Origin: Heterodera schachtii
Taxonomy: Eukaryota > Nematoda > Chromadorea > Rhabditida > Heteroderidae
Direction: 5' to 3'
DNA: 64,000 nucleotides
NCBI GenBank assembly: GCA_023374025.1
Contig: SIJG01000014.1
Span: forward strand, 2,209,240-2,273,239
Part shown: positions 41,710-53,685 of the stretch, piece by piece
How positions within the stretch are numbered: the first letter of the stretch is position 1
How the letters are laid out: each line of letters starts with the position of its first letter
Notes under the pieces: generated by a model
Database searches by the model: none
Told to the model about the DNA's origin: nothing
What the model saw: only the letters and a program-made list of their open reading frames with translations
Translations under genes and position numbers: made by a program

Positions 41710-44700
41710 TCACTCGGCCCTGTTCAGCAACAGCTTTTTGATGCTGCCATTTTCCGACGAAAGATTCCGTCGGTGCCGCTGGTGCTGCACGTCAATTCGG
41801 AAGCAGCTAATGCCCAGAAAGTCGCAGAACTGCCTGCAGATGAACGTGCAAAAGGTGATCAGACTGGCGTAGGCGTACACCTGCAAAAGGCATAATTTGT
41901 ATGGCAAAGCGAGAAACACTCGTCCTAACTCTGACTGTCTGTCCGCTTATTTCACACATTTTCTCTATCTCTTTTAGCTTCTGCGTTAACACCACCTCGT
42001 TACTGAATTGGAGGTCCGAAATGTGCGGAGGGGGGAGGGGGGGGGGGGGGAGCAAGCCAAGCAATGCCGTAACCCGCAGGGGAAGAAAAGGGCCACTCCC
42101 CGCATCCCACTAACGAAAAAATAAATTTAAAAATTTGGAGAGATAACCGGTAATTTCTATTAACAAATTACAGCTAATTCAAACTTAGAAATCTTCAAAA
42201 AATTTAGCAAATTTTTCATAAGAAAATTTCAATTTTTTGTTAAATTTTTGAGCGATTTTTTCGAAATTTTATGATTTTTTTTCTTGAATTTCTTATAAAA
42301 AAATTTCAAAAGCGCGAGGAAAATAATGTATTTTTTTTGGCCACATACGGCCTCATTCCACTCCATCTGTCAAAATTCGACGCAAAATTGATGCTTAATT
42401 TCCAAACATAGTGTTTACTGACCGTTGAAGCCAAGAGCAGAGTGTACTCGTCAAAATAGTAGTCGTAATACTGTAAACAGATGGATGGAATTTAAAAAAA
42501 AAAATGTTTTGTGTTGTGGCACTTGGTTCAAAATCATCACAAACGGACTCAGATAGACCCAATCCCACAGCTCCAACTCCGATTTGCTCATGTGCGCAAT
42601 GATCTGCGAAAAGGCAACCCCAGCAATTATTATGTAATTAAGATGACCCCCAATTCATTAATTTTAATTATTATTAATTTCGATTTTTTGTTCACCAATC
42701 GATTGGTCGCTTTGGCCGCAACGGCGCCAAAGCACAGACAAAACACCGTAATGTTCTGGTCGTAAACGCCGGAGTTTGTTTTGTAATAAATCATCAGAAA
42801 TGGGACACAAACGGCGAGCAAAGGGAACAGAGGGTAAATGACGGAAGTGCCCTGGAAACAGAAACATATGGAAATATTTGCAATTTAAAAAGAAAAAAAA
42901 TTTCAAAAATTTTATTCTATGATAATTGCTTAATTACAAAAAAAAATGGGAAAAAAATAGCGAAACTGACTCATTAATTTGTTTTTAAATTGAAAATTCA
43001 ATTCACCGCAACGGTGGACCCATTTTTGCCGACTCCGTCGTTGAGAATGACTTTCAAATAGGAGAAAAAATGCCAAACTGAGCCGAGCAGACAAACGGAC
43101 ATGAAAATGATTTTCAGTTGGAATTGGAGGCCAAAAAGCTGAAGAAAATAAATTTGAAATTTTTGATTAAACTAAAAGATGAAATTTGAATAAGGGATGG
43201 ATTTTTGTTTTTGGCAAATGCCGAAGCAAAAGCCACTGACTTCGATGTTCCAAATGCCGGGCCCGAACAGAGAAGTGGCGACCAAAATGCTGATGACCAT
43301 CATTTGAGCTTCGGTGACGTCAAACCTGAAAGATGGGAAAAGAATTGAAGTAATAAAGAGCATGTAAAAGCCCTCCCCCCGAAAAAAGATTTCCATTGTT
43401 TTTCAAGAGCCTGTTTTGGGTTTAAAAAAGACAAATGCCAAAGGGATTTCTTCTTTCCAACGCTTTTTCAAATTTCAAGCAAATATATTTATGCAAAACT
43501 TTTTCATTTTTGTCTCATTTTGCAGACTTTGAGAAGCGCAATTGCCCCGTGCAATAAGTGGACCAATGGGCCGTGTAAAACAGGCCAAGAGAGACCATCA
43601 TTGTGATGAGCACCAAATGGCGATAGGAACCTGAAAAAGGAGGGGGGGGGGGGTATAAAAATGAAATTAATAGTGAAAAATTCGAATTTAATTCAATTTT
43701 AAATTTATTTGTCGGCCACACTTACCAAGTTGCATCGCATAGCAAATGTTCAGTGTCACAAAGACTGTGAAAATGAAACTGGATGAATAATTTTATATAT
43801 TTTTTGTATTTGCTCCGTAATTTCGGGTGCACCCCAAAATCTCGCCGAGGCAAAAATCTCGCAGCCGAAATTTAAAAAAAAAAATTCAAACTTATTTGTT
43901 AGAAAAATAGAAGAATTTTTTTTTCTAGCGTTTTTACTTGAAAAATTTCTGTTTCGGCGCGAAATTTTGTCCCGTCCCCGAAATTCTTACCTTGTGTCAT
44001 CGAGTCACAGCCGTGGTCAAACAGTTCGCCAAGCGGCGACGAGCTGTGCGTGCGGCGCGCCTGCTTCCCGTCGGTGGCGTCCAACGTTTGGTAGAGGAAA
44101 AGGCCGAGGGCGGCCAACGAATAGGCCCAAGAGGGGGCCAAAAAGGGGGAAATTTGTAAAAAATGCTAACTAATATTTCAAATTCTAAAATTACCAAAAA
44201 TTTGGAGAGGAAAAATATATCCCCAATCATACAGCCGAGAAATGTGGAAAACCCAAGCGGACCCAAAAAACCAAAAAGTTGGTCCAAAAATTATAAAAAT
44301 TGATCCTCCCAATTTTATTTTTTGGGTAAAAATGTATTTAAAGGCAACAATTTTTGAAATATTTTCAAAAATCAAAAAAAAATAATAATAATAAATGAAA
44401 ACACTCACAATTTCTTTGGCCGAATAACAGAAATTGGAGAGCACAAGCACAGTGATCAGATTGATAATCTTGGAAAGAAAAAACGGTCAACCATAAATTT
44501 TGGGGATGCAATCGGAGTGACTGCCGCACTCACCAAGCCAATCAAAGTGATCAAATTCGGTGCCAGCCAAATGGGGTAGAAATGGACGAGCCAATTCCAA
44601 AACCTGAAAAGAGAAATGGGAAAATTCCATGCCAATTACATATTGGTGCTCATTTCAATCCCATTTGTTGCAACAAAAATTTAAATAAAGTGAAAATTTG

Positions 44701-46205
44701 TTAGTTATAAAAATCAGAGCATTGTTCCAAAAAATGTAAAAAATTGGGTTGAAAAAATACAAAATTTTAGCGATAAATGAATAGCAGGTGATTAGATATT
44801 AGAAAAAAGAAGTGCTTTATCAAAACAATTAATCATTTTTAATTAGAACCAAAAAGCCCAATTAACAAAACAAATGTTCACCTGCTCATAAAGAGATGGT
44901 CCAAAATCGACGAATCGGTGGAGGAATAAACTAAAAATTGGGCACATTTTTGGGATTTAACGAAACCCCCAAATGAAAGCAAATCGGCCGGAGGGAAACG
45001 GACCGTGGGCTCCGAGGCGGACAATTTGCGCGGTGTTCAGCTGACAGTCATTTTCGATGTACCAATTGACAAATTCGAACAAATGCAGACGGGCACGCTG
45101 AAAAAGAGACACAAATTGGCAGAAATTATATAAAAAAAATAAAAAATTTTAACGGAGGGACGAACAATAAATGCGGAATCCCCGCCTCTGTAAAGCCCGT
45201 ATTTTTATGAAAGTGCATGGATATACTTACTCACCCACCCCAAACCAATAAAAGCCAAATTCCTGACGGTCGCGTCGCTCGAGAAAGGGGGGGGGGGCAT
45301 TTGGCACTCCGCAAAACCCAAAAGATCCCGACTTGTTCAAAATTCCGGGCTCTAACCTTCAGCACATTGCTCTTCGGCCCTCCGCCTCCTTTCGGCGGCC
45401 CTTTCGTTTCGCGCGGCGTCGTCGACCGGCGCTGTTGGCGCTGGCGGTGGTTGCGCAGCAGCGACGCCGCCGACGCCAATTTCGCCGCAGCGGGCGGCAG
45501 CGACTCGGAGAAGGAATTGGCGTTATTATTGTCGTTGCTGCTGGTGTCGTTCTCTGTGGAGGAGGGAGTAAAATAATTGCCAAAATGTAAATTTTCATTA
45601 AAAACGGAATTTTTAAAAATTTTTTTGAACAATTAGACAAATTCTGACAAAAACCCAACGACATTTTGCAGGTGGCGCTGTAAGGTTTTGAAAATTTCAA
45701 GGAAATCAATGAAATTTTGGCCATCGAACAAAGAGTATGGGCTGTGTCCACTTGGTTATGGCTATTTTTTTCTTTAATTTATTCGACGGAGATGGATAAA
45801 AGGCAAAAAAGACCGTAAAACCAAAAAAGGCGTTTTTGTGTGCCCAAAAATAAAAAACGATTGTTTTTCACTCGACGGCCAATTGAGTACTGAAATTATT
45901 TGGCTGGTCTTGGCCGACAACGCCTTGCTGCTGCTCAACACCGTCGTTGTTGTGCTGTTGCTGATCAGTGGCAGGCAAAAGCAACGCATTGTTTTGGGCG
46001 GTGACGGCGGACGATGCGCCATGCTATTTTTTTAAAATTAATTCGGAGGTCCGACAAATTGGCATTTAAATTTTTAATTTATTGCATTTTGATGCTAAAA
46101 TAAACAAATAAAAGCATCGATTTCATTCACTTGCTGCTGCTGTTCCTTCCTTTGTTTGTCGCGCTGATTTTTCACTGCGCCTCCGCCGCTTCGATTACGC
46201 GCCAT
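41710..46205 (-). CDS. CEPT1: Choline/ethanolamine phosphotransferase (CEPT family)
   Basis: This membrane enzyme makes phosphatidylcholine and phosphatidylethanolamine from CDP-alcohol and diacylglycerol, in the last step of the Kennedy pathway at the ER/Golgi. Sixteen minus-strand exons from [11 protein letters not shown] (46205) to LLLNRAE (41710) give about 560 residues. Near 44040-44090 is the complete CDP-alcohol phosphotransferase motif D-G-x2-A-R-x8-G-x3-D-x3-D (DGKQARR then [11 protein letters not shown]). Other family signatures are [54 protein letters not shown] and [19 protein letters not shown]. Multiple membrane segments are evident. The extra N terminus of about 145 residues is Gln/Asn/Ser-rich. 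The short 44010-44170 exon start (HFLQISPF) is the least certain join. CEPT versus choline-only CHPT is not decided. Confidence 0.92.
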
Positions 46206-46209
46206 TTTT

Positions 46210-47330
46210 AGGGTTTAAGAATTTACAAAATTTTAAAAAATATGGTCAACCTCCTTTAAAAAAGCATAGTTAAGGAAATGAGATGTAAAATAAATATGAC
46301 AGCCAAAACCGATTGGAATTTTCAAAAAATCAGGAGACTTTAAGTGGAAAAAGAAATTCAAATAAATAACATTATGCCAAAAATAGATTTAAATGAATCC
46401 GACAGGCATTTATACAGTATCAGTTGAACTTGGTTAATTACCTAATTAGGAAATAATATGGGACAAATGCACCATGCTGGAGGAAAAAAAGGCTAATTTC
46501 CGCAAAAACAACATTTTTGTCCCAGCTCTATCCACTTCTCAGCAGTTCCATTCATCAATCTCCGTTCAACTTTTCAGCAATATTCCGGGCTCTAATCTCT
46601 AATAATTAGCAATTATTAGCAGCCTTTTATGATAAAGTAAGTGCCTGCTGCGCCTCTGATTGGCACTGAACACTTTTGTATCTCTCTGAGAAATTTCGAA
46701 TTATGGTGAAGAAGGTGAAGATGGAAGGAACACGTGCTGCACACACATTTTGTTTGTGTGTACCCGCCCGATCGCTAATCACTACTAATCACTAATCAGG
46801 TGAGCGACCGCCGTCCGACGACCCCATTTCTTTTTTTTTCGTTTTGCCCTTACATAATGAAAAACAAATTGGTGTTAATGAGTAAGAGGGGAATATCGAA
46901 TACATAATCTTCGTCTCTCTTTCGTGGCATTTCACCCGAATATTTGTGGGCCAATCACTCGTTGAGTTTTCTTCATGGAACAACAACAACAACAAATATT
47001 AAGTTATGAATCAGCAACAGAACACAAACACTGTGTAGTGGTGGGCTTTTGCGGCCAAATTTCTTAAGCAATATTTTGAAAAATTTATGACTGAAACAGC
47101 GAAAAAAAAAATTTTTTTTTTTAAACTCCCTTAATGTGCCAAAGCAAAAATATTTTGTTCGAACGACTTAAAACAGACAAAACCCTTAAATTTAGTAGAT
47201 TTTTGATTTTTCATTCACTTTTCACTCTTTTTACTTTCAGTCCGTCATCTTCTTTTTATCGAAGGAAATTTTAAATAATTTGAAAATTGTTTAAATATTT
47301 GATGCATTAATGAAATGCAAAAGATCTCAA
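46210..47330. other. Intergenic DNA upstream of the CEPT gene
   Basis: No exon is seen. It probably contains the CEPT promoter. An AAC microsatellite lies near 46980-46995. Confidence 0.4.
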
Positions 47331-47334
47331 GTCT

Positions 47335-47476
47335 CTACAACTTATACTCGCTGAGGTATCGGCACTTCAATTTCGGTGTTGATCATTTCTACTGTAAAAT
47401 GCACTATTTTCTTAAGAAATACAGTACTTTTTGATGACACCGAAATAAAGGTGCCCATACCTCAGCGGCTATAAGT
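47335..47476. repeat. Hairpin MITE, about 140 bases
   Basis: CTTATACTCGCTGAGGTATC at the left faces CATACCTCAGCGGCTATAAG at the right. The arms continue as GGCACTTCAATTTCGGTGTT and GACACCGAAATAAAGGTGCC around a loop of about 45 bases. Confidence 0.78.
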
Positions 47477-47479
47477 CAT

Positions 47480-48282
47480 AGACTCATTATTCAAAAAGAA
47501 AATCGGTAGTAAGTTTTGTGCTCTTTCTAATAGGCTTGCTCAAAATTTCCCCAACCCCCTAGGAATTTTTTTCAAAATTTCCCCGATTTTCAGTGTATTT
47601 TGGGGTGTCCAGATCAACATGAAGGATTGGTCTGATTAAGTTGGTGTAAAAGACTTATTTGATCAGCATCAAAAATTATGTTTGCAAGAATTATTTCAGA
47701 TTTTTCTGTGCTCTCAAATTCGAGATTCAAAAAGTGGTGCTAAAGATATGACCTCCCCAAAAAAGGGAGTGCAGTTGGTAAATGGTTTCTAACCAAAAAT
47801 AACAATTATGAAAGGGTTAATGATTGAAATCATTAGAAAGCCCAAAAAAATGCTACAAGAAATGTAAAACATTATACTCAATATACATTAAATTGAGATT
47901 ACATTAAATTGAGATTTTATAATCAATTTAAAACAAATTTGATACAAAATTTTAAGTGGTGGTAAAGATATGACCATGACTGTACGTACCTAAAATAGAA
48001 TTAACAAAATTGGAAGTGCATTTAGGAGCCAACCGAAAAAAATATAAAAGAAAATTTGATGAATAATAAATCCGTGCGCTTTTAAAATTAACTTCAAATT
48101 GATTCAACTGGCAATGCTGGAAGTGACGAGAAGCGACTAAAGAAATTAATAAGCAGAGTTTATCATTTTCTTCACATTTTGTTTCCAATTACATTTTTAT
48201 ACCACGAATTTATGATAAATTTTATATATTTTTTAGACAAAGGAAATTTCTAAATTTTTTAATTCTTTCATTTTCGTCTCAC
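47480..48282. other. AT-rich intergenic DNA
   Basis: No supported exon. A 19-base word (ATTAAATTGAGATT) is duplicated in tandem near 47885-47920. Confidence 0.4.
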
Positions 48283-48725
48283 TAGGGACCGGGTTTTGAG
48301 GCATCTATCTTTAATTTTTTGGTGCCTTTTGTGCAATTTTGATACCTAATGCCGGGCACGTAATTTTTGTGCCTTTTTGACGTTTGGTGCCTTTCTTTTT
48401 CCGTATTTTTTAAAATATTCTTATTAAAGATGTAATAAAAAAGAAAAAATCACCGCTAAGAAACGTCCTGATTTTTTTTAAAATAACTCTTAGAAATTAG
48501 AAAGTTTTCACTAAGATTCAATCTCGACTGAAGAAACCAGAGGAAAGTACAGTTTATTCCAGAAAACCTTGAAATGTATTCGGTTTATCAATGCGAAAAG
48601 AAAAATTAATTTTTGTTAATTTGATAAAAATTTTTGTCTAGAAGTGATCATTTTTGCTACCTTTTTTTCGTGCTTATTTTAGGTGCCTATTTGAAATTTC
48701 GTGCCTAAGAGTCCGGTCCCTACTT
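48283..48725. mobile_element. MITE-like element, AGGGACCGGGTTTTGAGGC ends
   Basis: The left end CACTAGGGACCGGGTTTTGA and the right end AGTCCGGTCCCTACTTATC are imperfect inverted repeats, with GGCACC/GGTGCC words inside both arms. More GGCACCTAAAAAGGC text follows to about 48960, suggesting an overlapping second copy. AGGGACCGGGTTTCGGG at 53082 is another end fragment. Confidence 0.6.
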
Positions 48726-49163
48726 ATCACAAGGCCGCCATTTTTAGGCACAAAAAATCGCGCGCGAAATAGGCACCTAAAAAGGCAGAATTGTTCTCAA
48801 ATGTTTTCGGATCATTTCTTAAGTGTGTATTTTTGGTTTTTATTTATGTTAAGGATTTTTCGAAATCCTGAAAATAGGCGCTAAAAATGGCGAAATAGGC
48901 ACAAAAATAGGCGCCTAGGCATTAAGCATAAAACCCTAAATAGGCAAAATTTGCCTGAAAAGGAATCGTTAATTATCACAAAAGATTTCTGAAGAATTTC
49001 TCATTTAATTTTTTAGTGTTAATTAAATTCAAAATCTTTTGGATTCTTTTATTTGAATAAATTTGAAATTTGAAAAATAAAACATTTTAAATACCCTTCG
49101 ATGTTATGGTTACCCAAAAGGAACTAAAATATCTATATAAATCATTTTAATTATGACACTTTC

Positions 49164-49282
49164 GCTTACGACCATACCACGTTGAAAGCACGCCATCCCG
49201 TCCGATCTGGCAAGTTAAGCAACGTTGGGCCTTCTTAGTACTTGGAACGGAGACGTCCTGGGAATCGAAGGTGTTGTAAGCT
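49164..49282 (+). rRNA. 5S rRNA: 5S ribosomal RNA
   Basis: A 119-base gene from GCTTACGACCATACCACG to AAGGTGTTGTAAGCT. It contains the conserved CACGCCATCCCGTCCGATCT, the internal control segment GCAAGTTAAGCAACGTTG and the TTAGTACTTGG block. The ends pair (GCTTACGAC with GTTGTAAGC) to form helix I. A TATATAA lies about 25-33 bases upstream, and a T-rich terminator (CTTTTTATTTTTATTTTT) follows directly. It is a single dispersed copy: no second 5S unit and no spliced-leader gene is visible nearby. The secondary structure is intact, so it may be functional. Confidence 0.95.
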
Positions 49283-49299
49283 TTTTATTTTTATTTTTA

Positions 49300-49720
49300 A
49301 ACTTAAAAAAAATATTTTTGATTTAACAAAATAATTTAATTTAAATTTATTTAAGTAATTTTTGGTAAATTTGCTTTTTTAGTTGGTCCAGCAAAACCTA
49401 AATAATTTTTATTAATATTAACAGAGTACAGAAAATGATTTTAATTTATTTTCTTCGTTACAATGGGAAGGGGTATAATTAAATTAATTTTTATTTTAAA
49501 TATTTATTTTTTATTTTCTAATGAATTTTTAGGAGTAATTAAATCATGTGAAATTTTATTCAATTTTTTTTTTTTACAAATTTAGGCAAAAATTGGAAAA
49601 AGCGATCAAATTAAAAGCGAAATAATGATTTTAAAAATTAAAAGCAATATAATTATTTTAATTAAATTTAATAATTTATCATTTAAAATATTCGCCAGAT
49701 AATTAAAATTTCATATTAAT
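49300..49720. other. AT-rich flank of the 5S gene
   Basis: No exon, repeat boundary or spliced-leader-like sequence was recognised. Confidence 0.4.
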
Positions 49721-49721
49721 T

Positions 49722-50242
49722 ATACACACCGTTTCAAAAAACGAGACATGAACCAATAAATAGAGAGTGCAGAGAAAAATACATTTCTTTTTGGCGTACT
49801 ATTTCTTTACAGAGATAGAAAAAACTTAAAAAATTACGATATTCAAGGACCATTTTTGAGGGTTTTTGCCAACCAAATTGGACAATATTGACATCATTCG
49901 AAAGGCCTTGATTAGGAGAAGCTTTTTCTAAGCAAATGCTAAGCAATTTGATGAATTAGAAAAAAGATATGAGCGTTCGAACATTTGTTTTTTGAATAAC
50001 TTTTCAAATCGACCTATTTCAAGAATAGATTGACCTATCATTAGATGCCTAAAATTTTTCTCTATCGATATGCAAAATTTGGTGGAAATTATATGGATAG
50101 AAAAAAAGTTATATGGAGAGAAGTGAATTCGGTTTTTCTCTATTAACAGAGATAAAGAAATAGTACGCCAAAATGAGAGATGTTTTTTTCTCTGCACTCT
50201 CTATTTATTGGTTCATGTCTCGTTTTTTGAAACGGTGTGTAT
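49722..50242. mobile_element. MITE, about 520 bases, long terminal inverted repeats
   Basis: It begins ACACACCGTTTCAAAAAACG and ends CGTTTTTTGAAACGGTGTGT. The arms extend about 80 bases or more (ACCAATAAATAGAGAGTGCA, GGCGTACTATTTCTTT) before diverging. The core carries a CATTCGAAAG motif as in the elements at 20701 and 61615, and no transposase. Confidence 0.85.
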
Positions 50243-50334
50243 ATGCGTGGTGAGCCGAAGTTTAAAATTTGAATTTTCTTATATTGTTTGCTTTGTTGAC
50301 TGGCATATCAGGCTATGAAGAAAAAAGCATTTAT

Positions 50335-50521
50335 AAATTTGGCTACAAAAGTGTTTTGCTGAGATGATTAATCGCTTAGCTTCTGCCTAATGATAGCTTC
50401 TAAACACGTAGAGCTTTCGAATGATACCAATTTTGAAGAAATTAGCTACGAACAAAAAAGTTATGGTCATTCCCATTTGAAATTGTACGAAACGCCATTG
50501 TACGAACTGCTATCGACCCGT
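50335..50521 (-). repeat. Dispersed repeat, GCAGTTCGTACAATGGCG family, copy 2
   Basis: Reverse complement of the 20380-20545 copy: GCTGAGATGATTAATCGCTT, TTCTAAACACGTAGAGCTTT and GTACGAAACGCCATTGTACG appear in the matching order. Confidence 0.8.
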
Positions 50522-50524
50522 TGC

Positions 50525-51820
50525 CTATGATGCCAAGGAAAACAAAAATAATGAAGATTTAATAAGTCACATTCATGCACTTCAGTATAGTCTAGGCATG
50601 AAAGGCTTCGAAGAATGGAATTAATTATCATTATTAAAATATTAGATTTTATTTTAAATTAAATTTTGGATTATTAAAATTGATTTTGGCGGTGTGCTCG
50701 ATGCAAATATTTAAAAATTTGGTCTTGGCGTGAACGGTGCGACTGGGTTTTGTAGGGCGGCGCAAGTGTCACGGCGCAAATGCCGCGGCGCAAAAGTCGG
50801 TACACCGCGAGAAGCGACTAATGAAATATTTTCATTTTGTTTTATTACATTTTTAATAGCTCGAATTTGCGATAAAATTTTACTCCATATTTTACGATAG
50901 ATTATATTTTTTAGACAATAAAAATTTCCACATTAAGAAAAGTCAGTAAAAGCAGATAAATTTTAAAATTTTTGCATTTTTTAAAATTCTCTAATTTTTT
51001 CCTATTTTCCTCCGGAACAATTTAAAAATAATGGGGAGTTCATTTTGAAAACCCAAATTTTCTGCCATTGTTTCTTTGAGATAACATGAGTATTTTTATC
51101 CTTTTTTGTTAATTGTCAAATTTTTTAAATTTCGAAAAAACCACTGCTAATCGCCCAATTTCGATGTGAAATTATTTCGCATCCATAGTCAAATAATAAA
51201 TAAACAGTTCATTTGGTAATTATTAATTATGCAATGATAAAATGCCTAATGATGGGCGTTTCTCTTTCTCTTCCTTTTTCTCATCAGTGAATAATTTGAC
51301 GGCCTTTGCCCCCATTTTATGCATTATCAACCGGTTTTTCCGCTTCTGTTGGACTTTGTGGTTGGAATGGACAAAGTTTGGGGCGGAGAATCGCCACTTA
51401 CAATCGATCATTCGTTTGAGGAGATGCATTTTTAGGAACTTCATTTCGGAATTGATGCATATTTTATGTGTTGCTGAATTTGCTTTTTAAATTAAAAATA
51501 TTTTCGGAATTTCCCAAATTTTTAAATTGAAAAAATACAAAAAAATATTTCACTAAATACGGGAAAAATAGATGCTAAAATATGTGCATTGCTAGGGCCA
51601 AAAAGCGTAAAATTAGGGAATTTTTTATTTTTAAAAAAATAAATATTTTTTTAAAAATTAATATTCAAAAAATATAATATGTGTAAAATAATATAATTCA
51701 TCAATTTGTTGTTAGATATTTATTTTGTTAACCTAAAACAAAATTTTTGAATTTCTCATTAAAATTATTCAAAAATTGCTAAAAATTCCATTCCCTTCCG
51801 TTAGCTTTGCTTTTCCTTAT
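50525..51820. other. Intergenic DNA with GGCGCAAGTG repeat
   Basis: A GTAGGGCGGCGCAAGTGTCA segment near 50751-50810 matches, inverted, text near 29735-29760 (CACTTGCGGCGCCCTACAAA). Otherwise AT-rich apart from a weak minus-strand frame at 51223-51444. Confidence 0.4.
51223..51444 (-). CDS. Weak candidate small basic ORF
   Basis: A single-exon frame of 73 codons reads MKFLKMHLLKRMIDCKW, then HKMGAKAVKLFTDEKKEEKE. It has a stronger coding look than most short frames here, but an overlapping plus frame is also open and no homologue is recognised. It could be an exon of an unplaced gene or chance. Confidence 0.2.
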   Translation of the reverse strand: MKFLKMHLLKRMIDCKWRFSAPNFVHSNHKVQQKRKNRLIMHKMGAKAVKLFTDEKKEEKEKRPSLGILSLHN

Positions 51821-51825
51821 TAAAA

Positions 51826-52563
51826 ATGCCTTCTCTCGACGAACGTTTCAATGCTGCGGTTGAAATTGTGCAGAAATTGCCAAAAGAAGGTCGAAAAAGG
51901 GAATGAATGTTTTGTTCATTTTCTCAATTTTCTCTCATTTTTCAGGTCCCCTTCAAACTTCGAATGACCAAAAACTGAAATTCTATTCTCTGTTCAAACA
52001 GGCGACAATTGGCAACGTGAACACCAGCAGACCGGGCATGTTCAGTCTGGTGGAAAAAGCAAAATGGTAGAATAATTAACTAATTAATTAATTAATCAGT
52101 CAATCAAAAATCAAATTAATTTATTGCTTTTTTCTTATTTTAGAATGAATTGTAAATGAATTTTTGCAATTTTCGGTTTCAATTACTTCATTTGCGTTCC
52201 TTTTTCAAAACCTCATTAGCAGTAATAAATGCTAATTAAATAAAACATTAATTATTTTAAAGACAAAAACAGCAAATAATTTATTTTTGGGAAAACCGAA
52301 AATAGTAAATTGGCTAATAAAAATGGTTTATTTGTCCAGGGATGCATGGAAATCAGTGGAGGGAATGAGCGCTGAGGAGGCCAAGGAGAAATACATTGAG
52401 ACACTTTTGGAAAAATTTGACGATGCTGGGACTCAGGCAAAATTTCAACGAAATAATTCAGAAAAATGTGCTTTGTCATTTGCAGGTGGACATTTCGGAT
52501 TGGCTGTCCAAAATTGACCCGTCAATCAGAACCAATTTGGCACTGCTCGGCAAAAACCTTTGA
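51826..52563 (+). CDS. Acyl-CoA-binding protein (ACBP domain)
   Basis: ACBPs bind long-chain acyl-CoA esters and buffer or deliver them for lipid metabolism. Four exons (51826-51889, 51946-52066, 52340-52436, 52486-52563) give 119 residues. The ACBP fold is evident: FNAAVEIVQKLPKEG, then NDQKLKFYSLFKQATIGN with the ligand-binding YxxFKQAT signature, RPGMFSLVEKAKWDAW and MSAEEAKEKYIETLLEK. The C terminus, DWLSKIDPSIRTNLALLG, extends past the minimal domain of about 86 residues. Intron 3 is only 49 bases and begins with GC (CAG|GCAAAA). No signal peptide or membrane anchor, so a cytosolic protein is expected. It may be one of several ACBP paralogues. Confidence 0.92.
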
Positions 52564-52569
52564 GCCGAA

Positions 52570-53680
52570 AAATCATTGGACGAATGTGTGGCACCACAAA
52601 CAGCGGATGGCGTTGTCTTTAAGACAAAAATGATCAAATGTTGTCAAAATTAATTATTATAATTATTCAAGAAACATTTCGTGTGTAAATTGCTTCTAGA
52701 ATTTTAGGTATAAGGCTTAGACAAATAAAGGGATTTTTGGGGCTTTCTCGAGGTTCGCTAATCAATAATATGACATCCATTTTTTTGATCGAATTCGGGT
52801 TGGATATTCGGAATTAGGCTGTTAAAATGTGACCAATAAACTCAAGTCCCGGAAATTTTTTTAAATAAACATAAACTGATAAATATATTGTTTGAATAGA
52901 ATTTTCTTTTTTTTCTGAGTTAAACCCAATGAAAAACAGGAAAATCGCATATAATTTTTCCTAAAATTTAGTTTTGTTCCTCAACTGAAATTATCAATCG
53001 ATAACGAAAAATATTAGGGTTTTTTTTACAAATTTGCACTACTATTTTTTTCTGATAAAATGCATCCATAGCTTTGATTATAGGGACCGGGTTTCGGGAA
53101 CTTTTTTTCATCAAAAAATAAAAAAGTATCAAAATTTTGTTCTTTTTGTTTAACAGTTCAATCCACAAATATCGGCTAATCGGCGCAAATATGGAGAAGC
53201 GCAATTTTTTGAAAGCAATAATAAAGAAATTAATTTATTATATGATATAAAAGGATGACAAATGATTGAATATCAAAGACAATGTTTTTTAAATTCGATT
53301 CGCTCATTAATTACCGGCGGAATATAACTGACATTGAAAAAAAGAGAATTCCTTTTGACTAGCAATTTTCTAATGATTTCTTCATGTATAAGCAGTGATA
53401 TTTGTAAAAAAGGTGCTATGAAAATGATTAGCGATGCTCGAGAGTGAGATTCTGAGTTCCAGAACTTCTCATGTTTTTTTTTCTTGTTCTGATATGAGGT
53501 GGTCAAAAAGTTTCAATTCTCAAGTCTTGGGGACAATTTCGATACGACCCCCGAACATCGCTAAAATGGATGACCGGCCAAATGCCAAATGATGTGTCTG
53601 TCTTCTCGTCTTTCCTCTTTCTCTGCCTCACTCTCTCCGCCACTACTACACGAATACACCAAAATATCGATCGGAATCTG
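52570..53680. other. Intergenic DNA between convergent genes
   Basis: It lies between the ends of the ACBP (+) and DNTTIP1-like (-) genes. A decayed foldback-arm fragment (TCTCGAGGTTCGCTAATCAA) lies near 52747-52770, and an AGGGACCGGGTTTCGGG end fragment near 53082. No exon. Confidence 0.4.
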
Positions 53681-53685
53681 CATTG

